A stretch of DNA of 59,751 bases. Source: Erysipelotrichaceae bacterium NK3D112 (GTDB taxonomy: Bacteria > Bacillota_I > Bacilli_A > Erysipelotrichales > Erysipelotrichaceae). Shown piece after piece: positions 8,430 to 17,227 of the stretch (within the stretch, counting starts at the first letter, position 1; every line of letters starts with the position of its first letter). A program made the position numbers and the translations under genes. Where the stretch lies: assembly GCA_000701725.1 (NCBI GenBank), contig JNJQ01000017.1, forward strand, positions 1 to 59,751, written 5' to 3'. The notes beneath the pieces were generated by a model. The model was not told where the DNA came from and did no database searches. It was given only the letters and a program-made list of their open reading frames with translations.

Positions 8430-9446
8430 TTGAAAAAGTATATTATTAAAAGAATTCTCTACATGGTGATTGTCTTCTTTATTGTTTCTTTTCTGATGTA
8501 TTTCCTGTTTAACCTGATCCCTAGTGATCCTGCCCGTAATCAGCTTGAAGCAATGAAGACCTCACTGAAGCCTGAACAGTATCAGCAAATGTACCAGCAG
8601 CTTCGTCTGGAGATGGGTCTTGATGATCCGATCATTCTCCGCTACGCACGCTGGATGGGCCTGATGCCGACCGTCAAGAACGGATTCAACGGTCTGCTCC
8701 AGGGCAATCTCGGCTATTCGCTGTACTTCAAGAAGAACATCATTGAAGTCGTTGTTGCACCGATGAAGACAACGATCTTCCTGAACATCTTCTCGACCAT
8801 TCTTGCACTTGGAATCACAATTCCGCTTGGAATTTACTGTGCGGTTCATAAGGGCAGCAAGATTGACAACTTCACGATGGTCTTCACAATCATCGGTTAC
8901 AGTATTCCTGTCTACATCATTGCCCTTGTGTTCATCTTCCTGTTCGCGGTCATTCTGAGATGGTTCCCGGTCAGCGGCATGGGTACACCCGGTGCCAATT
9001 ACACAGGCTTGAGAAAAATGCTCGATATGCTGTATTATTTCGCACTCCCGCTGATTGTTATCACATTCGGCTCCCTGGGCGGAATGACACGTTATGTCCG
9101 TGCTGCCATGATCGATGCGCTGAGCATGGATCATATCAAGACCGCACGTGCGAAGGGTGTCAAGGAAAAGACAGTCATTTACTCCCATGCTTGGAGAAAT
9201 GCGCTGCTTCCTGTCATTACACTGATTATCGGCTGGTTCCTCGGTATCTTCTCAGGTTCAGTTATTATTGAAAACACATTCAGTATCAACGGTATGGGTT
9301 CCCTCTATATCAAAGCGCTCAACAGCCATGACTATGACCTGGCTCTGGCAATGCAGATGTTCTACTGCGTGGTCAGCCTTGTAGGCGCTCTGATCATGGA
9401 CCTCAGCTACAGCTTTGTCGATCCGCGTGTACGTGTGGATAAGTAA
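8430..9446 (+). CDS. oppB: Oligopeptide ABC transporter, permease OppB
   Basis: Inner-membrane half of the peptide channel. The 338 residues form six predicted membrane helices: one N-terminal, then five after a long extracytoplasmic segment (about residues 35-100). The conserved EAA coupling loop is near residues 225-250 (DHIKTARAKGVKEKTVIYSHAWRNALLP). The start codon is TTG at 8430, chosen because GAGGGGGAG lies six bases upstream and the first residues (MKKYIIKRILYMV) match the family. It pairs with the modified OppC encoded 17 bases downstream. Confidence 0.92.
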   Translation: MKKYIIKRILYMVIVFFIVSFLMYFLFNLIPSDPARNQLEAMKTSLKPEQYQQMYQQLRLEMGLDDPIILRYARWMGLMPTVKNGFNGLLQGNLGYSLYFKKNIIEVVVAPMKTTIFLNIFSTILALGITIPLGIYCAVHKGSKIDNFTMVFTIIGYSIPVYIIALVFIFLFAVILRWFPVSGMGTPGANYTGLRKMLDMLYYFALPLIVITFGSLGGMTRYVRAAMIDALSMDHIKTARAKGVKEKTVIYSHAWRNALLPVITLIIGWFLGIFSGSVIIENTFSINGMGSLYIKALNSHDYDLALAMQMFYCVVSLVGALIMDLSYSFVDPRVRVDK

Positions 9447-9463
9447 GAAGGGAGATTATAGTT

Positions 9464-11296
9464 ATGTCTGAAAAGAAAAAGAAAAACTCACTTCTTGCAA
9501 GGCTGTTCGGCAACCGCAACAAAGAAGTGGATGTCATGGTCGAGGAACAGATCCAGTCTCCCGGAAAGATGATGCTGGACAACTTCCTGCACAACAGACT
9601 CGGTATGACCGGTCTGATTGTCTTCATCCTGATCTTCATCTTTGTAAGCGTCGGCCCGCATTTCGTTGAACTTGATCTCGGTGCTGCCGACAACACACAG
9701 CTCAACGTTCCTCCGACAACAACAATGATGTCCATTCCGAAGCAGATGAAGAACAAGGTTCAGGCGATTGCGTCCGGCCCGACCTTCGGTATCGGATGCG
9801 ACACAGACGGCAACGTCTATGTCTGGGGACATACAAAGATTACAGAAACTCTGGATATCAAAAAGATTCCGGAAGAAGTCAAGAAGGCGAAGATCATTGA
9901 TGTCGCGGCAGGTTATGACCATGTCGTTGCACTCGATGACAAAAACAAGGTCTACGTCTGGGGCAACACCAGACTCGGTCAGGACAGAATTCCCGATGAG
10001 CTGGCAGGCACAAGCAGAATTAACAAGGCCGGCAAGGTTATTCAGCTTGAAGCCGGCTATCAGATCAGCGGCGTTGTGACAGAAGACGGCGAAGCTTACT
10101 TCTGGGGCAACTCCAACATGGCTGATATTGATGTCAAATCCGAGTACCAGGGACGCATCAAGAAAATCGCAATTTCGACTTATAACTACTGCCTGCTTCT
10201 GGATGACGGCTCCGTCGCTTACGGCGGTCTGAAGACCGGCAATCCGTTTGCAAATATTCCGTCCAGCCTCTCCAGCGGTGTTGTCGATATCGCGGCAAGC
10301 GGCGAAACAATGGCTGCGGTTGATCAGAATGGTAAGATCACAATCTGGGGCAGCGGAACTCACGGCGAGAGAAATGTTCCGGAATTTGAATCCAAGCCTG
10401 TTGAAATCTACGGCGGACGCTATCACTACACAGCTCTGATGGACAACAACGATGTCATCTCATGGGGCGACAACTCCCATGGTCAGGCTGATGTGCCGGA
10501 TTCCGTCAACAACGGCGATATCGCTACTGTATTCTCCGGTTTCTATCAGAACTATGCTGTTACAACAACAGGCGAAGTTGAGACATGGGGACTGAAAGGT
10601 CATCCGCTCGGAACAGATGACATGGGCCGTGATATTCTGACAAGAATTATCCATGGCGGTAAGACAACAATGACCGTCGGTGCGATTGCGGAAATTATTG
10701 CTCTCATCATCGGTGTTGTTCTCGGTGCGATTGCCGGCTATTTCGGCGGCAAGACCGACCTGATCATCATGCGTATCACCGAAGTTATCGGTGCGCTGCC
10801 GTTCCTTCCGTTTGCACTTCTGCTCTCAGCGATCATCGGTGCCCGAATCGATGTTCAGCTGCGTATGTATCTGATCATGGTGGTGCTCGGCCTCTTAAGC
10901 TGGACCGGTATCTGCCGTCTGATCCGTGCCCAGATTCTCGCGGAACGTGAAAAGGAATTCGTCCTTGCTGCCCAGGCAATGGGTGTCAAGGAAAGCAGCA
11001 TTATTTTCAAGCATATCCTTCCCAACGTCATGTCCATCCTGCTCGTTGAGGCAACCCTCGGTTTTGCGACATGTATGCTGACTGAGTCATCACTCAGCTA
11101 CCTCGGATTCGGTATTACTCCGCCTACACCCACTTGGGGAAATATGCTGACCGGCGCGAACAACTCGGTTGTCATTCAGCAGTACTGGTGGCGCTGGGTA
11201 TTCCCGGCTGCGATCTTCGGTGTCTGCACCATCTGCATCAACCTGATGGGTGATGCGATCCGTGAAGCGGTTGACCCGAAATCACTTGGTAGATAA
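9464..11296 (+). CDS. oppC: OppC-type permease with an inserted RCC1-like beta-propeller
   Basis: Second half of the peptide channel, 610 residues instead of the usual 300 or so. The first helix (about 47-64) and a short linker are followed by about 280 residues (97-378) made of seven RCC1-type repeats. Each has the pattern hydrophobic-xxAxGxxxxxAxxxxGxVxxWG. The tandem WG/GG positions lie near 121, 166, 214, 253, 295, 334 and 375. Normal OppC sequence resumes at HPLGTDDMGRD (380-390). Five more helices and the EAA loop (EKEFVLAAQAMGVKE, 496-510) complete the permease. Topology places the propeller outside the membrane, where OppA docks. The frame is unbroken and codon use is uniform, so this is a true domain insertion. 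Function of the propeller is unknown. Confidence 0.93.
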   Translation: MSEKKKKNSLLARLFGNRNKEVDVMVEEQIQSPGKMMLDNFLHNRLGMTGLIVFILIFIFVSVGPHFVELDLGAADNTQLNVPPTTTMMSIPKQMKNKVQAIASGPTFGIGCDTDGNVYVWGHTKITETLDIKKIPEEVKKAKIIDVAAGYDHVVALDDKNKVYVWGNTRLGQDRIPDELAGTSRINKAGKVIQLEAGYQISGVVTEDGEAYFWGNSNMADIDVKSEYQGRIKKIAISTYNYCLLLDDGSVAYGGLKTGNPFANIPSSLSSGVVDIAASGETMAAVDQNGKITIWGSGTHGERNVPEFESKPVEIYGGRYHYTALMDNNDVISWGDNSHGQADVPDSVNNGDIATVFSGFYQNYAVTTTGEVETWGLKGHPLGTDDMGRDILTRIIHGGKTTMTVGAIAEIIALIIGVVLGAIAGYFGGKTDLIIMRITEVIGALPFLPFALLLSAIIGARIDVQLRMYLIMVVLGLLSWTGICRLIRAQILAEREKEFVLAAQAMGVKESSIIFKHILPNVMSILLVEATLGFATCMLTESSLSYLGFGITPPTPTWGNMLTGANNSVVIQQYWWRWVFPAAIFGVCTICINLMGDAIREAVDPKSLGR

Positions 11297-11308
11297 AGGA
11301 GGACTATT

Positions 11309-12304
11309 ATGGCATTGCTTGAAGTTAAAAATCTGCATACCTACTTTACAACCAAGAAAGGTATTGTTAAGGCCGTCAATGACGTTGACTATTCAGTAGA
11401 CGAAGGCAAGACTCTCGGTATCGTCGGTGAGTCCGGATCGGGCAAGAGCGTATCCGCGATGTCCATTCTGCAGCTGCTTGACGCCAACGGTTATATTGAA
11501 AGCGGTGAGATCATCTTCGAAGGCGAGGACCTGACAAAGAAATCACTGCAGGAAATGTACAAGATCCGCGGAAACAAGATTTCCGTTATCTTCCAGGAAC
11601 CGATGACTTCCCTGAACCCCGTGTTCACGGTTGAGAAACAGGTTGCTGAAACATTCATCATCCACCAGGGCATGTCCAAGAAGGAAGCGGCTAAGAAGGT
11701 CGTTGAAATCCTCGCGGACGTCAAGATCCCGAATCCGGAGATCGTCGCGAAGCAGTATCCTCATCAGCTTTCAGGCGGTATGAGACAGCGTGTCATGATC
11801 GCCATGGCACTGGCTTGCCGTCCCAAGCTTCTGATCGCCGATGAGCCGACAACAGCGCTTGACGTTACCATCCAGGCTCAGATCCTGAAGCTGATGAATG
11901 ATCTGAAGAAAGAACTCGGAACATCCATTCTGTTCATCACCCATGACCTTGGTGTCATCAACCAGATGGCTGATGATGTTGCGGTTATGTATTGCGGACA
12001 GGTCGTCGAAATGTCACCCAGACGCACCATCTTCTCCAATCCGGAATATATGCATCCGTATACAGAAGGTCTGTTCCGCTCCATCCCGAGACTTGATTCC
12101 GATGCGAATGAGCGTCTGGAATCCATTCCGGGTGCGGTGCCTCATCCGCTGAACCTTCCGAAAGGCTGCAAGTTTGCTCCCAGATGCAAATATGCGACCG
12201 AGAAGTGCCAGAACGAGGAGCCTGATCTTGTTCAGGTAAATGAAACACAGCAGATCCGCTGCTTCTATCCTAGAAGGGAGGACCGTCATGTCACAGCCGA
12301 ATAA
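11309..12304 (+). CDS. oppD: Oligopeptide ABC transporter, ATPase OppD
   Basis: Cytoplasmic ATPase that, with OppF, powers peptide import. Normal length, 331 residues. Walker A GESGSGKS at 40-47, Q-loop in [10 protein letters not shown], signature LSGGMRQR near 153, Walker [13 protein letters not shown] near 175, H-loop in FITHDLG. The C-terminal oligopeptide/dipeptide domain carries the conserved cysteine cluster ([14 protein letters not shown] and a later CF), which in relatives can hold an iron-sulfur cluster. The ATG follows AAAGGAGG; the 3' end overlaps oppF by 17 bases, indicating translational coupling. Confidence 0.94.
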   Translation: MALLEVKNLHTYFTTKKGIVKAVNDVDYSVDEGKTLGIVGESGSGKSVSAMSILQLLDANGYIESGEIIFEGEDLTKKSLQEMYKIRGNKISVIFQEPMTSLNPVFTVEKQVAETFIIHQGMSKKEAAKKVVEILADVKIPNPEIVAKQYPHQLSGGMRQRVMIAMALACRPKLLIADEPTTALDVTIQAQILKLMNDLKKELGTSILFITHDLGVINQMADDVAVMYCGQVVEMSPRRTIFSNPEYMHPYTEGLFRSIPRLDSDANERLESIPGAVPHPLNLPKGCKFAPRCKYATEKCQNEEPDLVQVNETQQIRCFYPRREDRHVTAE

Positions 12305-13832
12305 GAATGTTCTGTTGAAGATCACAAACCTTAAGCAGTACTTCCCGCTTAAGAAAAAGGGTGAATTCGTCAAAGCGAATGACGGTATCACACTGAATAT
12401 CTACGAAGGCGAAGTCTTCGGTCTCGTCGGTGAGTCAGGATGCGGAAAGTCCACATTCGGACGTACCATTCTGCAGCTCTACCGTCAGACAGACGGTCAG
12501 ACAATGTACTACGGCAAGAAGCTCGATGATATCGCTCCGAAGTACATGCTCGAAACAATCAAGGACCTTGACAAGCGCAAGGCTCTGATCAAATCAACAG
12601 CTGAAAAGAGAGACGCTCTGCAGGCTGAATACGAAAAGCTTTCCGAAACAGAACAGTACGCAAAGCATGCTGAACTGGAAGCTGCCAAGAAAGAAGCGCA
12701 TGACGCTCTGCAGGATGTGACAAACATCATCGGCGGACTTGTGACACTGGATGATCTCGGTCCCGTCAAGAGCGCATTCGAAAAGAAATATGAGATTGCT
12801 CTCAAGCGCAGACAGCTCAACGAAAAGCTTTCCGAAATAACCGCAAAGCGTGAAGACGCTGAATTCAAGAACAAGAATCTCAGCAGCTACGACAGCAAGA
12901 TCAGTGAATACAAGTCACAGCTCGAAAAGCTCGATGCTGAGCTTGAAGAAGCCAACCGGAATATTGAGAAGCTGCGTGAGCCGTATCTCAGCAATCCGGA
13001 ATTCAAGGAATATGATCAGTATTATACAGACGGCATCGACCTTGCCCGTCTGGAATACAATGAAATCAGAATCCTCAGACAGGATCTGCAGATCATCTTC
13101 CAGGACCCGTATTCATCACTGAACCCGCGTTTCACAATCGGTCAGATTATCGGTGAAGGTCTGACAGCGCATAACATCTTCTCCGGCAACAGCCCGAGAA
13201 TGCAGGATTATATTCTGAGCGTCATGAATGACTGCGGTCTTGCGCCTTACTTCCTGCACCGTTTCCCGCACCAGTTCTCAGGCGGTCAGAGACAGCGTAT
13301 CTCCATCGCCCGCGCACTGGCTGTCAAGCCGAAGTTCGTGGTCTGCGACGAAGCCGTATCCGCGCTGGACGTTTCCATCCAGTCCCAGATCATCAACCTT
13401 CTGCAGGACCTTAGAGAAAAGCAGGATCTGACATATCTGTTCATTACCCACGACCTTTCCGTCGTCAAGTATATTTCCGACAGAATCGGCGTTATGTATC
13501 TTGGCAACATGGTTGAGCTTGCTTCTTCCGCAGATCTGTTCAAGAAGCCGATCCATCCTTATACACAGGCTCTGATCGCGGCGATCCCGACAACCGATCC
13601 GGACGCTGACAAGGAACTGAAAATCCTTGAAGGCGACATTCCTTCACCGGTCAATCCGCCGAAGGGATGCAAGTTCCACACAAGATGCCGTTACTGCACA
13701 GAAATCTGCAAGCAGGTTGTTCCTTCATGGGATGAGGTTGAGCCGAATCATTTCGTTGCCTGCCACCATCCGCTGATGAATGGTCTTGACATTGAGGAAC
13801 ACCATACTCAGCAGGCAGAGAACAAGGAGTAA
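12288..13832 (+). CDS. oppF: Oligopeptide ABC transporter, ATPase OppF with coiled-coil insertion
   Basis: Second transporter ATPase, 514 residues against roughly 310-330 for typical OppF. Walker A GESGCGKST is at 48-56. The Q-loop (FQDPYSSLNP) appears only near 271-280, because about 175 residues (84-258) are inserted between them. The insert is rich in Glu, Lys, Leu and Ala with heptad-like spacing and should form antiparallel coiled coils, much as in SMC/Rad50-like ATPases but shorter. Signature FSGGQRQR, Walker B VVCDEAVSALD and the C-terminal cysteine cluster are normal. The ATG at 12288 follows AGAAGGGAGG; an upstream in-frame ATG at 12240 has no ribosome site. Confidence 0.92.
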   Translation: MSQPNKNVLLKITNLKQYFPLKKKGEFVKANDGITLNIYEGEVFGLVGESGCGKSTFGRTILQLYRQTDGQTMYYGKKLDDIAPKYMLETIKDLDKRKALIKSTAEKRDALQAEYEKLSETEQYAKHAELEAAKKEAHDALQDVTNIIGGLVTLDDLGPVKSAFEKKYEIALKRRQLNEKLSEITAKREDAEFKNKNLSSYDSKISEYKSQLEKLDAELEEANRNIEKLREPYLSNPEFKEYDQYYTDGIDLARLEYNEIRILRQDLQIIFQDPYSSLNPRFTIGQIIGEGLTAHNIFSGNSPRMQDYILSVMNDCGLAPYFLHRFPHQFSGGQRQRISIARALAVKPKFVVCDEAVSALDVSIQSQIINLLQDLREKQDLTYLFITHDLSVVKYISDRIGVMYLGNMVELASSADLFKKPIHPYTQALIAAIPTTDPDADKELKILEGDIPSPVNPPKGCKFHTRCRYCTEICKQVVPSWDEVEPNHFVACHHPLMNGLDIEEHHTQQAENKE

Positions 13833-13834
13833 AC

Positions 13835-14068
13835 GTGCTTTTCCAGGATAAAGTTGAGCGGGCTCTTGATTACCAGCATGAGCAGGCGGCTGACATTTAT
13901 GAGGAATACAACGGCGAAAAGCTCTATGAGCCGACGCTTGAGGATATGATCGATAAAAAGGACATGTTTGCCCTGATCGTATCCGCCTGGCTTACGATCA
14001 TGCCGATTGCCCTGATCGTGCTGCTGGCGATTGTATTTATCGCAATGCTGTTTTTCCGAGTACTCTGA
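13835..14068 (+). CDS. Small single-helix membrane protein at the end of the opp operon
   Basis: A 77-residue protein starting at GTG 13835, two bases after the oppF stop and behind AAGGAG. The first 45 residues are hydrophilic and acidic (DIYEEYNGEKLYEPTLEDMID), followed by one long helix (about 48-74), so it would be an N-in tail-anchored protein. I do not recognise a family. Close coupling to oppF and the strong terminator behind it make it a real operon member, possibly an accessory or regulator of the transporter (inference). Confidence 0.7.
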   Translation: MLFQDKVERALDYQHEQAADIYEEYNGEKLYEPTLEDMIDKKDMFALIVSAWLTIMPIALIVLLAIVFIAMLFFRVL

Positions 14069-14089
14069 TCCGTTATCCAAAGAATCACT

Positions 14090-14130
14090 CAAAGTGTGAA
14101 CCGTATCATACGGTTTGCACTTTTTGTTTT
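14090..14130 (+). terminator. Terminator of the opp operon
   Basis: A 15-base stem (AAAGTGTGAACCGTA with TACGGTTTGCACTTT, two wobble pairs) with a three-base loop and a TTTTTGTTTTT tail ends the operon. Confidence 0.85.
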
Positions 14131-14236
14131 TGCGGCGCTGACAGTATATGCATGAAAGTATCCGGAAAAGTCATGCGCATGCAAAGACATCATGCGGTAT
14201 TTGTCATATGATAGAGTGCATACAAGGAGTGATGTT

Positions 14237-15292
14237 ATGGAAACAATTGAAAGAATCAAAGCACTTTCCGATGCCTTCGGCCCGTCCGGATTTGAGGATG
14301 ATGTTGCGGCAATTGTAAGGAACGAACTCGAAGAGTACGAAACCTATACAGATCATATGACCAATGTGCGCTGCGAAAAGGAGCCCGGCTCTGACAAGCC
14401 GAATGTCATGCTGGATGCGCATATGGATGAGGTGGGAGCCATCGTTCAGGCGATCAAGCCCAACGGCACGATCCGCTTCCTTCCGCTTGGCGGCTGGAGC
14501 AGAATGTGCTTTCCTTCCAGTCCGTTCCTGATCCGAAGCAGAGACGGCAAAGATATTCCGGCAGTCATTGCGGTCAAGCCTCCGCACTTCATGAAAGCAT
14601 CCGAAAAGAATGCCGTTCCCGAAGTTGCGGACATGGTCATGGATGTCGGCGCCACTAGCGCGGAAGAAGTGAAGGCGCTTGGCATTGGCATCGGTTCTCC
14701 CTGTGTGCCGGACGTGAAGTGCCGCTTTGATGAGGAGAGGGGACTCTTCTATGGCAAGGCCTTTGATGACCGCATCGGCGTGGCATGCACGATTGAGGTT
14801 CTCAAACGGCTCAAAGAGGAAGAGGTTCCATGCAATGTGCAGGCAAGCTTCTCTGTGCAGGAGGAAGTCGGCGAGCGCGGTGTGCGCTCCAATGCGGAAG
14901 CGCTCAAACCTTCCGTCATGATCTGCTATGAGGGATGTCCCGCGGATGACACATTCAGCGAGGATTACATGATCCAGGCAGGTCTTGGCAGAGGACCGAT
15001 GCTCAGACACATGGATGTTTCCATGATCACCAACTGGCGCTTCCAGAAGCTCGCTCTCGATCTTGCGCGTGAAAAGGGCATTCCCGTTCAGGAGTCCGTG
15101 CGCAGCGGCGGCGGCACAAACGGCGCGATGGTCAACCAGTCATACGGTGTTCCGGCAATTGTCATTGGCGTTCCGGTGAGATACATTCATTCCTCAAACT
15201 GCTGGTGCAGGCTGGATGATTTCGAAAATGCGGTCCAGCTCGGCGTCGAATTGTGCAGAATCCTTGATAACAGCGCTGTTTCGAAGCTTTAA
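14237..15292 (+). CDS. M42 family metallo-aminopeptidase (glutamyl aminopeptidase/FrvX-like)
   Basis: Cytoplasmic dinuclear metal peptidase that trims peptides, 351 residues. Metal and catalytic motifs are visible: AHMDE near residues 67-71, the bridging Asp in FDDRIG near 180, the catalytic Glu pair in QEEVGERG near 212, and a late His in IHSSN near 317. The start ATG at 14237 follows AAGGAGTGATG; the in-frame ATG 45 bases upstream lacks a ribosome site. Its place after the peptide importer fits a role in breaking down imported peptides, though a terminator separates them. Confidence 0.88.
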   Translation: METIERIKALSDAFGPSGFEDDVAAIVRNELEEYETYTDHMTNVRCEKEPGSDKPNVMLDAHMDEVGAIVQAIKPNGTIRFLPLGGWSRMCFPSSPFLIRSRDGKDIPAVIAVKPPHFMKASEKNAVPEVADMVMDVGATSAEEVKALGIGIGSPCVPDVKCRFDEERGLFYGKAFDDRIGVACTIEVLKRLKEEEVPCNVQASFSVQEEVGERGVRSNAEALKPSVMICYEGCPADDTFSEDYMIQAGLGRGPMLRHMDVSMITNWRFQKLALDLAREKGIPVQESVRSGGGTNGAMVNQSYGVPAIVIGVPVRYIHSSNCWCRLDDFENAVQLGVELCRILDNSAVSKL

Positions 15293-15296
15293 TGCA

Positions 15297-15326
15297 TTGA
15301 AAGTGTTTTTCACGCAATGCTATAAT
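15297..15326 (+). promoter_or_regulatory. Sigma-A promoter of sepF
   Basis: -35 TTGAAA (15297-15302), 18-base spacer, consensus -10 TATAAT (15321-15326), 26 bases before the sepF start codon. Probably drives sepF-ylmH-divIVA and feeds the ileS T-box. Confidence 0.75.
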
Positions 15327-15351
15327 TAATACGTTATGGAGGTCATATAAA

Positions 15352-15780
15352 ATGGCATTTGAGAAACTGAAGAATTTCATCGCACCCGTTGATGAGGATG
15401 ATGACGAAGAATACGAAGAAGAGGAAGAAGAAGTCAAGGTTCCCGTACAGCAGCAGCCTGTCACAAAGCCTGTGAGCACATACGAGTCACAGAAGACAAC
15501 TGTCAACAGAATCCCGACTGATGCACAGATGGTTCTGTTTGAACCGAGAAGCTTTGAGGAAGCGGAAGAGATTGCACGCCACCTCAAGCAGAGACGCGCA
15601 TGCGTTGTCAACCTGCACCGTCTGCAGCGTGAATATGCACAGCGCACCATCGATTTCCTGACCGGCGTTGTATTTGCGCTGGATGGAACCATTCAGAAGA
15701 TCGGCCACAATGTCATCCTCTGCACACCGAAGAGTGTCAGCGTTGACGGCGTGATCTCACTGGACAGCGACGATGATTAA
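15352..15780 (+). CDS. sepF: Cell division protein SepF
   Basis: Bridges FtsZ to the membrane at the division septum. The 142-residue length is normal. The N-terminal amphipathic segment (AFEKLKNFIAPV) is the expected membrane anchor, followed by a very acidic linker (residues 15-28). The C-terminal SepF fold includes LKQRRACVVNLH and a Gly-Thr-rich stretch GVVFALDGTIQKIG. Start ATG follows GGAGG. The stop codon overlaps the next gene by eight bases, and order sepF-ylmH-divIVA-ileS is the classical Gram-positive arrangement. Confidence 0.93.
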   Translation: MAFEKLKNFIAPVDEDDDEEYEEEEEEVKVPVQQQPVTKPVSTYESQKTTVNRIPTDAQMVLFEPRSFEEAEEIARHLKQRRACVVNLHRLQREYAQRTIDFLTGVVFALDGTIQKIGHNVILCTPKSVSVDGVISLDSDDD

Positions 15781-16513
15781 TCATCCCGATTATGCCGGGC
15801 TTTCGGCACATCTGGATGATCTGAAAAACAAGTGTGAAAAATGGCACAGACCTGTATCTTCCTATTTTCTCAATGAGGAGGAGCAGGGAGCCATGATGAA
15901 AATCTTTCCGCCCTCGCCATATGTGAGATACGATGGCGGATATGAAGGCGCACGCAGAAAAAAAGTCATTTTCCTTTACGATGAGGAAGATGACTTTTCT
16001 GATATTGCATGTATCAAAGCGAAGATCGATCAGCGCTTCCGCAAAATCGGCCACCGCGACATTCTCGGCGCTTTGATGGCGCTGCAGATTGACCGCCATG
16101 CGCTGGGGGATCATTTCATCCAGGACGATCATATTTATATCTATACAGGCGAATCCATGGCGAAGTTTCTGTGCGCCAATCTCTTGGGAATCAACCAGCT
16201 GAGCGTCTCCTTTGAAATCACTGATGAGAGGCCGGTACAGCAGTTTGCGCAGAAGAAAATCACGGTCGTTGCGGCCAGTGAAAGAGCGGACGCGATTGTT
16301 GCCGCACTGGCTCATATCAGCCGTTCACAGGCCAAGGAAATGATCCGTCAGGGGCTGGTCCAGCTCAATCATGTGACGCTTGAAGAGCCTGATGAATTGT
16401 GCAATAATAACGTTACGATTTCAATCCGCGGAATCGGCCGGTTTACTTATGCCGGCTCTGCAAGACAGACCAAAAGCGGAAGAATAGCGGCTGAGTTTTT
16501 ACAGGAAATGTGA
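15773..16513 (+). CDS. ylmH: YlmH-type S4 RNA-binding protein
   Basis: A 246-residue RNA-binding protein. The C-terminal S4 domain (about 175-240) contains ISRSQAKEMIRQGLVQLNH. Relatives bind the ribosome or tRNA in rescue of stalled 50S subunits, and the gene sits in the division cluster of most Bacillota. The N-terminal region (1-90) has the YlmH pre-S4 domain with FPPSPYVRYDGGY. Translation starts inside the sepF stop region, so the two genes are coupled. Confidence 0.9.
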   Translation: MINHPDYAGLSAHLDDLKNKCEKWHRPVSSYFLNEEEQGAMMKIFPPSPYVRYDGGYEGARRKKVIFLYDEEDDFSDIACIKAKIDQRFRKIGHRDILGALMALQIDRHALGDHFIQDDHIYIYTGESMAKFLCANLLGINQLSVSFEITDERPVQQFAQKKITVVAASERADAIVAALAHISRSQAKEMIRQGLVQLNHVTLEEPDELCNNNVTISIRGIGRFTYAGSARQTKSGRIAAEFLQEM

Positions 16514-16525
16514 GAGGGAAAGATC

Positions 16526-17008
16526 GTGAGTACACAGAGACCCGCATTTCGGGTAATGAAAAACGGATATGACCGGTTTGCGGTCGATGATGCGATCGAA
16601 AACTATGCCGTGCAGATCGAGCAGCTGGAAAAGAAAGTGGAGCTCTACCAGCAGAAACTGGCAGATACCATGTACCAGCTTGATCAGGCAAAGCAATCCT
16701 GTCAGCAGCTGATGAATCAGGACGCCGCCAGAAGGGAAGCCGCCGAAAACATCGCCAGGCTTTCACTCAGAGAGGCAAATGATATCATCAACACGGCCAA
16801 CAAGAATGCGGACATTATCATCCGGGAGGCGCTTGCCACGGCAAGAGGCATCCTCGAGGATCTGTCCACACTGTATGATCAGGCCGGCTCGGTCAAAGAG
16901 GAGACCAGCGAAAAACTGAAAAAGGTGCTTGAGGATCTTGAGGATTTCCGGCTTCCGGAAATGCCCGATCTCATGTGGCTGAAAGATGCAGAAGAAAGAC
17001 TGCGCTGA
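16526..17008 (+). CDS. divIVA: DivIVA family cell-pole/septum protein
   Basis: Senses negative membrane curvature and recruits division or pole proteins. The 160 residues comprise a short N-terminal lipid-binding region with FRVMKNGYDRFAVDDAI (position 9 onward) and a long coiled coil (about 25-150). Start is GTG at 16526 behind GAGAGGGAAAG. It ends just before the ileS T-box leader, so read-through into ileS is possible when the antiterminator forms. Confidence 0.9.
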   Translation: MSTQRPAFRVMKNGYDRFAVDDAIENYAVQIEQLEKKVELYQQKLADTMYQLDQAKQSCQQLMNQDAARREAAENIARLSLREANDIINTANKNADIIIREALATARGILEDLSTLYDQAGSVKEETSEKLKKVLEDLEDFRLPEMPDLMWLKDAEERLR

Positions 17009-17024
17009 TCAGGACGCGCCCCTG

Positions 17025-17207
17025 TATGAGGATTTGAAGAGAGTCTGCGGACGGTGAAAGCAGACATGAGGCATACGGAGAGGACATCACCTGTGAGCAG
17101 ACGTCAATCCCGCGTTAAGGGATGAACAAGGGCATGGCCGTAAGAAGGGTCATGAACTAAGGTGGTACCGCGCAATGACGTCCTTAGATTGAGGACGTTT
17201 TATTTTG
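17025..17207 (+). promoter_or_regulatory. T-box riboswitch leader of ileS
   Basis: Senses uncharged tRNA-Ile. The T-box consensus AACTAAGGTGGTACCGCG lies at 17155-17172. Stem I includes a hairpin TCTGC/GCAGA (about 17043-17065) and an ATC triplet near 17095 suitable as isoleucine specifier. The terminator (ACGTCCT/AGGACGT, 17179-17198, with TTTTATTTT) lies just before ileS and competes with the antiterminator that uses the T-box. Exact specifier assignment is inference. Confidence 0.9.
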
Positions 17208-17227
17208 TGAGAAGAGAGGAAAAGGAT

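Noticed and set aside
17162-17227. Upstream GTG extension of ileS
   Set aside because: It would begin inside the T-box consensus and terminator; the ATG at 17228 has a ribosome site and a normal IleRS N-terminus.
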